Part shown: in pieces, positions 1-6,987 of the stretch | How positions within the stretch are numbered: position 1 is the first letter of the stretch | Layout: each line of letters starts with the position of its first letter | Assembly: GCA_040905285.1 (NCBI GenBank) | Contig: JBBDRV010000218.1 | Span: 1 to 17,943 of the forward strand | Source of the DNA: JBBDRV01 sp040905285 | GTDB taxonomy: Bacteria; Bacteroidota; Rhodothermia; Balneolales; Balneolaceae | Length of the DNA: 17,943 nt | Reading direction: 5' to 3' | Position numbers and translations under genes: made by a program | The notes under the pieces: model-generated | Databases searched by the model: none | What the model was told of the DNA's origin: nothing | Seen by the model: the letters and a program-made list of their open reading frames with translations, nothing else

Positions 1-1
1 G

Positions 2-97
2 TTCCTTGATATTACCCTTGCCTATGCCACACTGGGATTCATTGGAGTAATAGCCATCGCGAAATTTATTAATACGAAAAAGCTTGACGACCAATGA
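2..97 (+). CDS. mrpF: MrpF/MnhF antiporter subunit, C-terminal end only
   Basis: This is the last 31 codons of a gene that begins left of the window. The visible residues are a hydrophobic stretch (around LAYATLGFIGVIAIAKFI) followed by a charged tail ending KKLDDQ. MrpF is a small subunit of about 90 residues with three membrane segments in the Mrp Na+/H+ antiporter; the visible part would be its last segment. The call rests on position directly before mrpG and on the general look of the helix and tail, as most of the protein is outside the window. Its stop (TGA, 95-97) overlaps the mrpG start in an ATGA, which suggests translational coupling. Confidence 0.7.
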   Translation, partial: FLDITLAYATLGFIGVIAIAKFINTKKLDDQ

Positions 98-438
98 CCG
101 AGGTCCAGAATATCTTTACTGTACTCTTTATCGTCTCGGGGATCTTCTTCATGTTCGTCGGAAGTACAGGAGTGGTCCGGCTGCCGGATTTCTACTCCAG
201 GACTCACGCAGTCAGTACATCCGATACACTGGGGATCATCTTTGTGATCACCGGACTGATCGTCTATACGGGTTTTTCCTTAAGCAGCCTGAAGCTTGCG
301 TTTATCGTTTTGTTTGTTGCCCTGTCAAATCCGATCGGTACACATGCACTTACCAGAGCCGCTTACAGGCAGAATGTACGTCCAATGCTGGACCGACCTG
401 ATAAAAGAAAGGAGGACAGAAATGATATGGGAAGTTGA
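94..438 (+). CDS. mrpG: MrpG/MnhG Na+/H+ antiporter subunit
   Basis: A 114-residue membrane protein with three hydrophobic segments (about residues 8-28, 43-62 and 66-86). The stretch GVVRLPDFYSRTHAVSTSDT after the first helix is the hallmark of the MrpG/MnhG family (also MbhC in membrane-bound hydrogenases). MrpG is a small structural subunit of the Mrp antiporter in the inner membrane; it does not itself carry the proton channel. The start is the ATG that overlaps the mrpF stop by four bases. The hydrophilic C-terminus is rich in Lys, Arg and Asp, and its coding sequence overlaps the next gene by 17 bases and carries that gene's ribosome binding site. Confidence 0.93.
   Translation: MTEVQNIFTVLFIVSGIFFMFVGSTGVVRLPDFYSRTHAVSTSDTLGIIFVITGLIVYTGFSLSSLKLAFIVLFVALSNPIGTHALTRAAYRQNVRPMLDRPDKRKEDRNDMGS
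411..415 (+). promoter_or_regulatory. Shine-Dalgarno site for the MbhD-like gene
   Basis: GGAGG lies 6 bases before the ATG at 422 and inside the end of mrpG. It decides the start of the MbhD-like gene against the longer upstream reading frame. Confidence 0.75.
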
Positions 439-667
439 ACTGGTTCTCTACCTTTTCCTGATATTTGCAGCAGTTGTGTCCATTCAGGCGCACGATCTGC
501 TGACCGCCGCCGTGACTCTCACGATCTTCAGTTTTACGATGGCTCTGCTGTTTACCACGATGGGGGCTGTTGATGTTGGATTTACTGAAGCGGTAGTTGG
601 AGCAGGCATTACCGGAATCCTGTTGATTCTTGCGCTTTATCATACAACCATACGGACAAAAGATTGA
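422..667 (+). CDS. MbhD-like (DUF4040) antiporter subunit
   Basis: An 81-residue protein with three membrane segments. It resembles the stand-alone MbhD-type domain that in canonical Mrp operons is fused to the C-terminal part of MrpA, and it is structurally related to NuoJ. The key stretch is TMGAVDVGFTEAVVGAGITG (around residues 43-62), which matches the family's conserved 'D-v-a-f-t-E-A-v-v-G-a-G' pattern. The reading frame is open further upstream to 296, but the ATG at 422 has a strong GGAGG (411-415) at good spacing and gives the family's normal length, so I take it as the start. The stop overlaps the next gene's TTG start (TTGA, 664-667). Confidence 0.88.
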   Translation: MIWEVELVLYLFLIFAAVVSIQAHDLLTAAVTLTIFSFTMALLFTTMGAVDVGFTEAVVGAGITGILLILALYHTTIRTKD

Positions 668-963
668 AATACAGAACGATATTGCTACTTGCTGCTTTCG
701 CGGGCGTGTTAATTTACGGCTCGATCGATCTCCCTGAACGGGGTGACCCGGACAATCGTATGAACCGGGAACAAAGCATAACCGGGACAGAAGTGGCGGG
801 CAGCGTATATATCCAGGAAGCCTATAACGATGCCCACACGCCCAACATGGTAACGGTTATTCTGGGCGACTACAGGAGTATTGACACGCTGGGTGAACAG
901 ATTGTGGTCTTTACAGCGGGACTGATATGCCTGCTTGTACTGAGGAGGGACCGGTCAGAATGA
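664..963 (+). CDS. MbhE-like antiporter subunit
   Basis: A 99-residue protein with an N-terminal helix (about 4-20), a soluble stretch of about 55 residues, and a C-terminal helix (about 80-94). The segment NMVTVILGDYRSIDTLGEQI is diagnostic for the MbhE-type domain, which in classical Mrp systems is part of the MrpA C-terminus or fused to MrpB. The start is a TTG (664-666) overlapping the previous stop; there is no other in-frame start that keeps the first helix. It belongs to the antiporter complex in the inner membrane. The stop TGA at 961-963 overlaps the mrpB ATG. Confidence 0.85.
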   Translation: MKYRTILLLAAFAGVLIYGSIDLPERGDPDNRMNREQSITGTEVAGSVYIQEAYNDAHTPNMVTVILGDYRSIDTLGEQIVVFTAGLICLLVLRRDRSE

Positions 964-1403
964 AAACGGAATTGGAAAGTCCGATTGTACTTTTGGGGTC
1001 AAGGCTGCTGAGTCCCTACATCATGCTTTTCGGATTCTATGTTATTTTTCACGGCCATTACAGCCCCGGCGGCGGTTTTCAGGGAGGGACTCTGCTGGCC
1101 GCCTCATTCATTCTTATGCGGCTTTCTGCCGGACGGGTCCTTTCAAACCTCCAGCTGAAGGTATTTATGACGACTCCCCTGGCAGCGGCAGGGGTCCTTA
1201 TCTATTTCCTGACGGGAATAGTATCCGTACTCTATGGCGGCTATTTCCTTGATTACGGCGCCCTGCCATTTCCGGGCGGGCTGGATCCCGATCAGTTACG
1301 CTACTATGGGATTTTGGTTATTGAAGTGGGGATCGGTATTGCGGTAATGGCGGTCCTGGTAATGATTTATGACCATCTGATAGAAGGTGAAGACTATGAC
1401 TGA
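960..1403 (+). CDS. mrpB: MrpB/MnhB Na+/H+ antiporter subunit
   Basis: A 147-residue protein with four membrane segments and the conserved MnhB motif FHGHYSPGGGFQGG (about residues 30-43). MrpB is a core small subunit of the Mrp antiporter. The frame is open from 927, but the ATG at 960 overlaps the previous stop (ATGA) and starts the protein just before the conserved 'ESPIV' region, so it is preferred; a GGAGG at 944-948 lies somewhat far upstream (11 bases). The C-terminus (HLIEGEDYD) overlaps the next gene by 8 bases in the string ATGACTGA. Confidence 0.93.
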   Translation: MKTELESPIVLLGSRLLSPYIMLFGFYVIFHGHYSPGGGFQGGTLLAASFILMRLSAGRVLSNLQLKVFMTTPLAAAGVLIYFLTGIVSVLYGGYFLDYGALPFPGGLDPDQLRYYGILVIEVGIGIAVMAVLVMIYDHLIEGEDYD

Positions 1404-1764
1404 TTTTTTACTTGGACATTATTCCTACTGGCTGACGATTGTATTGTTGTGCATCGGACTCTATGGCATCCTTTTTAAAAAAAACCTTGTCAAGAAAACA
1501 ATAAGCCTCACTATTCTTCAGGCATCTATTGTCCTGTTCTGGGTGTCTCTGGGTTCCAAGTGGAATGCCACTGTTCCCGTACTGGATCCTGACCTGCCGG
1601 TAACAGAAGCAGCCAACTACCTGAATCCGCTGCCCCATACACTGATGCTTACGGCGATTGTCGTCGGAGTGGCCACGCTCGGTGCTGCATTTGCCCTGCT
1701 TATTTCTATCTACAACCGCTTCGGCACCCTCGAAGAAGATGAAATTCTGGAGCAGATTCAATGA
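1396..1764 (+). CDS. mrpC: MrpC/MnhC Na+/H+ antiporter subunit
   Basis: A 122-residue protein with three membrane segments, homologous to the complex I subunit NuoK. Family marks are the short loop KKNLVKKTISLTILQASIVL (residues 27-46) and NPLPHTLMLTAIVVGVA after a periplasmic loop. The loop between helices two and three is longer than in NuoK, as is normal for MrpC. A GTG nine bases upstream in frame is possible, but the ATG at 1396 has a GAAGG-like site at good distance. The final TGA overlaps the mrpD ATG (1761-1764). MrpC probably forms part of the membrane core beside MrpD. Confidence 0.93.
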   Translation: MTDFLLGHYSYWLTIVLLCIGLYGILFKKNLVKKTISLTILQASIVLFWVSLGSKWNATVPVLDPDLPVTEAANYLNPLPHTLMLTAIVVGVATLGAAFALLISIYNRFGTLEEDEILEQIQ

Positions 1765-3251
1765 TTGACACTCATTTGCCGGCTTTTATCGCCCTCAATT
1801 TTCTCGCCTTTGCTGTAATTATCCCGCTTTTCGGTGCATGGAGGCGAAAGCTGTGCCAGCCGCTGGCGACACTGGGTGCGGCCATATCCGCAGGGCTTTC
1901 TGTATACGGATTTCTGCTTTACCTGAATGAAGATCCTGTCCGATATCTTTTCGGGGGCTGGCAGGCACCGATCGGAATTGAATTTGTTTATGACGGTCTT
2001 TCGGCATTTGTGGTGATGGTGATCAATGTCGTTGCCTTTTTTGTATTGATTCACTCCCGTGCAGTGGCTGTTCGCGAATTCCCCCACAAACAACTGGCCT
2101 ATTACAGCCTTGCCATGCTGATGATGCTCGGCTTTAACGGCATGGTCCTGACGGGAGATCTCTTTAATCTCTTTGTTTTTCTTGAGATCTCTTCACTCTC
2201 TTCCTATGCACTGCTTTCCATCGGCGGAAGAGCAGCCTCCTTTTCAGCGTTTCGATATTTGATCGTGGGCACGATCGGCGGTTCATTCTACCTGCTGGGA
2301 GTCGGTTTCCTCTATGCTGTGACCGGAACATTAAACCTGATAGATATGGCCGCAATGCTGCCGGAGTTTGTCGGAAACAAGGCGGTAATTACAGCTTCCC
2401 TGTTCATATTGACCGGTATAGGAATAAAGGCTGCCCTGTTCCCGATGCACGGATGGCTGCCGGATTCGTATACGTTTGCCTCGTCGACCTCATCAGCCCT
2501 TATAGCCCCCATCGGCACCAAAGTGGCCGCCTATATTTTAATCCGCGTCATGCTCTTTCTGTTCGGGGTTGAGCTCCTCGACCTGATGGCGCCAATCGCC
2601 TATTTCGTCGGCCTGCTGGCCTGCCTCGGCATTTTGTACGGATCCGCCATGGCTATTGCACAGACAGAACTGAAACGGATGCTGGCTTATTCCAGCATCT
2701 CCCAGATCGGCTACATCATAATGGGAATCAGCCTGGCGAATCCATTCGGATTCATAGGTGCCGTCCTTCACATATTGAATCATGCCATCATGAAAGCCGC
2801 CCTTTTTATGGTTTCGGCAAATCTCCGGCTGAAGGAAGGCCATTCGGATATCAGCCGATTTGACCACACATACAGGAAAAAATACCCCTGGACGATGTTT
2901 TCCTTTTCGGCGGCAGCCTTATCCATGGTAGGTCTTCCACCCCTGGCCGGCTTTTTCAGCAAATGGTATCTGGCTCTCGGCACGATTGATGCCGGAAACT
3001 GGCTTTTTCTCACTGTTATTCTGGCCAGTTCCCTGCTGAATGCCGTCTATTTCTTCCGGATTCTCGAAAAAGTGTACATGAAAAATCCGGATGCCGAAAA
3101 GCCTGTCCCGGATGAAAATATCACCCGGGATGAGGTACAGCCGTCGATGCTTTCCCCGACTCTGATATTTGCAGTTGGATTGATTCTCATAGGTCTGTTT
3201 AACGTGGCGATCGTCGCCGTAATCATAAACATGTTCCCGGCAGGGTTGTAA
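1761..3251 (+). CDS. mrpD: MrpD/MnhD proton-pumping antiporter subunit (first D-type)
   Basis: A 496-residue, about 14-helix membrane protein of the NuoL/M/N-MrpA/D family. The residues needed for proton movement in the family are present: Glu142 in FNLFVFLEISSL, Lys223 in GIGIKAALFPMHGWLPDSY, Lys254 in IGTKVAAYIL, Lys345 in HAIMKAALFM and Lys401 in LPPLAGFFSKWY. The 'SSTSSALIAP' version of the helix-8 entry and the length are typical of true MrpD. It is the pumping subunit that exchanges Na+ (or another cation) for H+ across the inner membrane, directly after mrpC as in standard Mrp operons. An 18-base gap separates it from the next gene. Confidence 0.95.
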   Translation: MIDTHLPAFIALNFLAFAVIIPLFGAWRRKLCQPLATLGAAISAGLSVYGFLLYLNEDPVRYLFGGWQAPIGIEFVYDGLSAFVVMVINVVAFFVLIHSRAVAVREFPHKQLAYYSLAMLMMLGFNGMVLTGDLFNLFVFLEISSLSSYALLSIGGRAASFSAFRYLIVGTIGGSFYLLGVGFLYAVTGTLNLIDMAAMLPEFVGNKAVITASLFILTGIGIKAALFPMHGWLPDSYTFASSTSSALIAPIGTKVAAYILIRVMLFLFGVELLDLMAPIAYFVGLLACLGILYGSAMAIAQTELKRMLAYSSISQIGYIIMGISLANPFGFIGAVLHILNHAIMKAALFMVSANLRLKEGHSDISRFDHTYRKKYPWTMFSFSAAALSMVGLPPLAGFFSKWYLALGTIDAGNWLFLTVILASSLLNAVYFFRILEKVYMKNPDAEKPVPDENITRDEVQPSMLSPTLIFAVGLILIGLFNVAIVAVIINMFPAGL

Positions 3252-3269
3252 TTAATAGTACCGACACAG

Positions 3270-4754
3270 ATGGAACTTACTTCCGTACCACTTTTAGCAG
3301 TTCTCGTATCGCTTCTTGCAGTGCCGCTGATTCTTGTCAGCTCCTCAAGACCCAATTTGCGGGAATTCTGGACCATACTGGCTGCCGCTATAAAATTCGG
3401 ACTGGTTTTGACGCTTCTCCCCCTGGCTCTCCGGGGTGAATCGGTTGAATTAAGCCTGATTGAAATCGCTCCCGGCATCCCCCTCCTGCTGAAAGCCGAT
3501 CCGCTGGGCGTTTTCTTTGCCGTCATCGCTTCAGGCCTGTGGATCTTTACTTCATTCTACTCGATAGGATATATGCGGGGAGCCGGCGAGAAAAAGCAGA
3601 CACGGTACTTTGCAAGTTTTGCTGTCTGTCTTTCGGCGACAATAGGCATCGCCTTTTCCGGAAACCTGCTGACCTTTGTTATCTTTTATGAAATGCTGAC
3701 GCTGGCAACGTATCCGCTGGTAATTCACAAGGAAAACAGGGAAGCGATCAGTGCCGGACGAAAGTACCTGTCTTATACACTGACTGCAGGCCTTTTGCTG
3801 ATTGCGGCATCGGCCCTTACATATTACCTGACCGGAAGCATGGATTTCAGGCCCGGCGGGCTGTTTGGGGGACTCGATATCCCCGCCCCGATGATGCTGA
3901 CGATCCTGTTGCTGTTTCTCGGAGGTGTCGGGGTCAAGGCTGGTATTATGCCTCTTCACAGCTGGCTGCCCGCAGCCATGGCTGCCCCTACACCGGTCAG
4001 TGCCCTGCTCCATGCTGTTGCCGTTGTGAAATCGGGTGTATTCGCCGTTATCCGCGTGATCGGATATGTAATCGGTACAGACACAATGGGCTCTTTTGGC
4101 CTGAACGATATCATTCTTGTGCTTGCCGGGACGACCGTCATCCTGGCTTCACTGCTGGCTTTCGCCCAGGATAACCTGAAACGGCGGCTGGCGTATTCTA
4201 CGGTAGGGCATTTGTCGTACATCGTACTGGGTGCCGCTTTGCTTACCCCACTGGGGATGACCGGCAGTATTATGCATATTGCAGCCCATGCGACAATGAA
4301 GATTACTCTTTTCTTTTGTGCCGGCGCTATCTATGTAAACCTGCATAAGCAGAATATCAGTGAACTGAACGGCATTGCAAAAGCGATGCCCTGGACAATG
4401 GCCGCATTTGTCATTGGATCCATGGGACTGGCGGGCATACCGCCGTTGAACGGATTTGTCAGCAAGTGGTATTTAATACTTGGATCCCTGGAGGGAGACA
4501 TGATCCTGCCGGTCGTCATTCTTGTCATCAGCGGTCTTTTAAATGTGGGTTATTTTTTCCCCATCATCCACCGGGCCTATTTTCGCAAGGGTGACGAAAG
4601 CCTCTCCGGATATGGAGAGGCTTCACCCTTTATGGTTGTCCCGATTATGGTGACTGCAGCGCTGTCTGTTGTTTTCGGCCTGTTCCCCGACCTCTTCTTC
4701 CATTTTTATGAATTGGCAAACTCTATAGCTATTACCCTGTTTTCAGGAGGTTAG
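3270..4754 (+). CDS. Second D-type antiporter subunit, MrpA/NuoL-M-like core
   Basis: A 494-residue, about 14-helix protein of the proton-conducting transporter family. It carries Glu141 (FYEMLTLATYPL), Lys223 (GVGVKAGIMPLHSWLP), Lys254 (AVVKSGVFAVIR), Lys344 (HATMKITLFF) and Lys399 (PPLNGFVSKWY). The helix-8 stretch AAPTPVSALLHAVAVVKSG is the version seen in MrpA, NuoL and NuoM rather than in MrpD, so this may stand in for the N-terminal core of MrpA, which is otherwise missing from the operon. It lacks the long C-terminal lateral helix of NuoL. The ATG at 3270 has no clear ribosome binding site. The coding sequence contains a strong inverted repeat at 4587-4630, in a hydrophilic loop. Membrane proton translocation is a family-level inference. 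Confidence 0.9.
   Translation: MELTSVPLLAVLVSLLAVPLILVSSSRPNLREFWTILAAAIKFGLVLTLLPLALRGESVELSLIEIAPGIPLLLKADPLGVFFAVIASGLWIFTSFYSIGYMRGAGEKKQTRYFASFAVCLSATIGIAFSGNLLTFVIFYEMLTLATYPLVIHKENREAISAGRKYLSYTLTAGLLLIAASALTYYLTGSMDFRPGGLFGGLDIPAPMMLTILLLFLGGVGVKAGIMPLHSWLPAAMAAPTPVSALLHAVAVVKSGVFAVIRVIGYVIGTDTMGSFGLNDIILVLAGTTVILASLLAFAQDNLKRRLAYSTVGHLSYIVLGAALLTPLGMTGSIMHIAAHATMKITLFFCAGAIYVNLHKQNISELNGIAKAMPWTMAAFVIGSMGLAGIPPLNGFVSKWYLILGSLEGDMILPVVILVISGLLNVGYFFPIIHRAYFRKGDESLSGYGEASPFMVVPIMVTAALSVVFGLFPDLFFHFYELANSIAITLFSGG
4587..4630. repeat. Nested perfect inverted repeat inside the second D-type gene
   Basis: The outer arms AAGGGTGA (4587-4594) and TCACCCTT (4623-4630) are perfectly complementary, and so are the inner arms AGCCTCTCC (4599-4607) and GGAGAGGCT (4614-4622), with a six-base loop GGATAT. 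Only four bases (4595-4598) on the left side are unpaired. The DNA could form a stem of 17 base pairs. It codes for the loop KGDESLSGYGEASP between two membrane helices. Confidence 0.85.
4745..4750 (+). promoter_or_regulatory. Shine-Dalgarno site for the 70-residue membrane protein
   Basis: AGGAGG lies five bases before the ATG at 4756, at the very end of the preceding gene. It supports the small gene as really translated. Confidence 0.8.
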
Positions 4755-4755
4755 A

Positions 4756-4968
4756 ATGAAAAACCGGTACTGGATAACTCTTGGTTTATTGACACTGATC
4801 AGCCTCGTTCTCGAGTTTACAATGCTTGTCGACTATGATGAACACTGGTGGAATCTGGTTCCGGCTTTCTACATTATTTGGGGATTTACAAGCTGTGTCC
4901 TGATCATATATGTATCTGAATGGTTAAGTAAACTTTTCCTTTTTAAAGACGAATCATATTATGACTGA
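4756..4968 (+). CDS. Small two-helix membrane protein of the antiporter operon
   Basis: A 70-residue protein with two hydrophobic segments (about 5-25 and 36-56), an Asp/Glu/His/Trp-rich linker (DYDEHWWNLVPAFY) and a charged tail ending KDESYYD. It has a perfect ribosome binding site, starts one base after the previous stop and overlaps the next gene by 8 bases, so it is part of the operon. From memory, small proteins with the pattern HWW-x-(I/L)-P-x-F-x-x-x-x-G-F and a tail near EDYYD or ESYYD sit beside D-type antiporter genes in other bacteria, but I cannot check this here. No biochemical function is known to me; an accessory subunit of the membrane complex is an inference from context. 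Confidence 0.82.
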   Translation: MKNRYWITLGLLTLISLVLEFTMLVDYDEHWWNLVPAFYIIWGFTSCVLIIYVSEWLSKLFLFKDESYYD

Positions 4969-6676
4969 GTTGTTATTTTTTCCGGCAGTTGTGGTTATTG
5001 CCGGAGCATTCATTTTGCCGCTGCTCAACCAGCGCCTGCGTCCGGCTGCTTTTATGTTATTCCCGCTGGCAGCCCTGGTTATAATCTGGATGCTCCCGGA
5101 AAACCATTCCCTTCAGGTTTCATTTACAGGTTATGATCTGATCCCCCTCCAGACAGATTCATTAAGTAAAATTTTCGGAACAATCTTCGCCCTGATTGCT
5201 GTGATCGGTGGTATTTATGCCTATCACAACAAAGAGCTCGGCCAGCAGACATCCGCCCTGGTCTATGGAGGGAGCGCTATTGGTGTGGCCTTTGCGGGTG
5301 ACTTTTTCACCCTGATCGTTTTCTGGGAGCTGATGGCTGTCAGTTCCACCTATCTGGTATGGGCGAGACGGACGGAAACGGCCCATCGTTCCGGCATGCG
5401 CTACCTGCTCGTTCATGCGTTCGGAGGGGTTATTCTCATGAGCGGTGTTCTGATGCATCTGAACGAAACCGGAAGCCTCCTGATCACTGCGATACCTGAG
5501 TCCTTTTCCCTCTCCTCCATGCTGATTTTACTTGGAATAGGAATCAATGCGGCCATCCCCCCTCTTCATGCATGGCTGACCGACGCTTATCCGAATGCAA
5601 CGATTACCGGTGCCGTATTTATGTGTGCATTTACGACAAAAGCTGCCGTCTATGTTTTGCTTCGGATTTTTCCGGGCTGGGAAATACTGATCTGGCTTGG
5701 TGTAATCATGGCTCTCTACGGAGTGATTTACGCCATACTCGCCAATGACATCAGAGTGATTCTCGCCTATTCCATTATCAGCCAAATAGGTTATATGGTC
5801 ACTGCGGCCGGCATCGGAACCGAGATGGCCCTGAATGGAGCCGCTGTTCACGCATTTAGCCATATATTATACAAGTCCCTGCTCTTTATGGCCGCCGGGG
5901 CTGTTATCTATTCCACTGGAAAAAGCAAGCTGACCGAACTGGGCGGGCTGGCGGGCAGAATGAAAGCGGTTCTCTTCCTCTATCTGATCGGCGCCCTCTC
6001 TATTTCCGGATTTCCATTTTTCAACGGATTTATCAGTAAATCCGTCATCATTGATGCGGCAGGTACGTCCCACTACGAAACGGCCGCGCTGCTGCTGATA
6101 CTGACATCAGCAGGAACTTTTCTCTATACAGGATTGAAGCTGCCCTATTTTACCTGGTTCGACAAACAAAAGAGCGAGATAACAGTCAGACCGCTGCCGA
6201 AGAATATGCTGGTTGCAATGGGAGCCGCTGCATTTTTCTGTACGCTTTTCGGAATATTCCCGTCACTCCTGTACAGACATTTGCCGTATCCCATTGAATA
6301 TGACCCCTATTCGGTTTACCACCTCGTAGAGGTTACACAGCTCATGATTTTCACCTTTCTGGCCTTCTGGATGTTCCGCAAAAAACTTCTGCCGAAATCA
6401 AAAATCGCTCTCGACACTGACTGGTTCTACCGAAAACCGGCTCCGTTTTTCAGCAAAGCTTTTGTAAGCTATACAGACAACTTCTTCGGCCGGGCTGAAA
6501 ACATGGTAAACAGCTCTGTACAGATGGTAACCGGCAAGTTCGTTAATCCCACTGAATGGTTGAATCCGTTTTCAAAAACAGCGCCGGATGCCAGGACCTA
6601 CACTCCTACACTGAATGTACTCATGGCATTTGTGCTCCTGGCATTCGTGGTATTGGGGATCTTTACGGTTCTGTAA
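4961..6676 (+). CDS. Third D-type antiporter subunit with C-terminal extension
   Basis: A 571-residue member of the NuoL/M/N-MrpD family, longer than the two before it. After the usual 14-helix core it has a hydrophilic extension starting near LDTDWFYRKPAPFFSKAF (about 467) and a final helix (about 550-570). Glu123 (FWELMAVSSTYLVWAR), Lys227 (AFTTKAAVYVLLR), Lys305 (HILYKSLLFM) and Lys360 (FPFFNGFISKSVI) are kept, but the helix-7 lysine is Asn196 in GIGINAAIPPLHAWLTDAYP. This Asn and the LDTDWFYRK tail are, as I recall, shared by a subgroup annotated as 'Na+/H+ antiporter subunit D', so the change is more likely a subfamily trait than a mutation. Whether it pumps ions is uncertain. The start overlaps the small gene before it. 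Confidence 0.88.
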   Translation: MTELLFFPAVVVIAGAFILPLLNQRLRPAAFMLFPLAALVIIWMLPENHSLQVSFTGYDLIPLQTDSLSKIFGTIFALIAVIGGIYAYHNKELGQQTSALVYGGSAIGVAFAGDFFTLIVFWELMAVSSTYLVWARRTETAHRSGMRYLLVHAFGGVILMSGVLMHLNETGSLLITAIPESFSLSSMLILLGIGINAAIPPLHAWLTDAYPNATITGAVFMCAFTTKAAVYVLLRIFPGWEILIWLGVIMALYGVIYAILANDIRVILAYSIISQIGYMVTAAGIGTEMALNGAAVHAFSHILYKSLLFMAAGAVIYSTGKSKLTELGGLAGRMKAVLFLYLIGALSISGFPFFNGFISKSVIIDAAGTSHYETAALLLILTSAGTFLYTGLKLPYFTWFDKQKSEITVRPLPKNMLVAMGAAAFFCTLFGIFPSLLYRHLPYPIEYDPYSVYHLVEVTQLMIFTFLAFWMFRKKLLPKSKIALDTDWFYRKPAPFFSKAFVSYTDNFFGRAENMVNSSVQMVTGKFVNPTEWLNPFSKTAPDARTYTPTLNVLMAFVLLAFVVLGIFTVL

Positions 6677-6688
6677 AACCGGTTTTAC
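6673..6688. repeat. 16-base palindrome holding both convergent stop codons
   Basis: GTAAAACCGGTTTTAC reads the same on both strands. The + strand TAA (6674-6676) ends the antiporter operon and the - strand TAA (6685-6687) ends nuoK. Only eight bases separate the two genes, so their transcripts must overlap unless termination occurs within coding sequence. As an RNA hairpin the stem is only six pairs with a four-base loop, so I do not call it a terminator. Confidence 0.85.
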
Positions 6689-6987
6689 CATCGCATCACA
6701 TTTACCTTTGTGATATCTATGGAGAGGTTGTTTCTGAAAATGGCAATAATAATGGCAAGCCCGACAACAGCTTCTGCGGCGGCAACAGCCAGAACAAAAA
6801 ATACAAGTACCTGTCCGCCAATATCACCATGGTAACTGGCAAAGGAGATCAGCGAGACATTGACCGCATTAAGCATCAGTTCGACGCTCATAAAGACTAC
6901 GACAGCGTTACGGCGGACCAATACCCCCGTGACCCCGATCGTGAACAGAACTGCACTCAGTGCAAGATACCAGTCTATTCCAATCAT
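6685..6987 (-). CDS. nuoK: NADH-quinone oxidoreductase subunit K (complex I)
   Basis: A 100-residue protein with three membrane segments, the normal NuoK length. The two buried glutamates of the family are at the expected positions, Glu36 (FMSVELMLNAVNVSL) and Glu72 (AVAAAEAVVGLAI). NuoK is a membrane-arm subunit of complex I that links the quinone site region to the antiporter subunits in proton pumping. The start overlaps the nuoJ stop in an ATGA. No nuoL, nuoM or nuoN follows on this strand; instead the antiporter operon on the other strand ends eight bases away. Confidence 0.96.
   Translation of the reverse strand: MIGIDWYLALSAVLFTIGVTGVLVRRNAVVVFMSVELMLNAVNVSLISFASYHGDIGGQVLVFFVLAVAAAEAVVGLAIIIAIFRNNLSIDITKVNVMRW

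Noticed and set aside
2..6676. Membrane-bound hydrogenase operon
   Set aside because: The gene order is Mbh-like, but no nickel-iron hydrogenase subunit or iron-sulfur protein with Cys motifs is present in the window.
6673..6688. Intrinsic terminator between the convergent antiporter and nuoJK operons
   Set aside because: The palindrome gives only a six-pair, AU-rich stem and no separate T-run, so it is listed as a repeat only.
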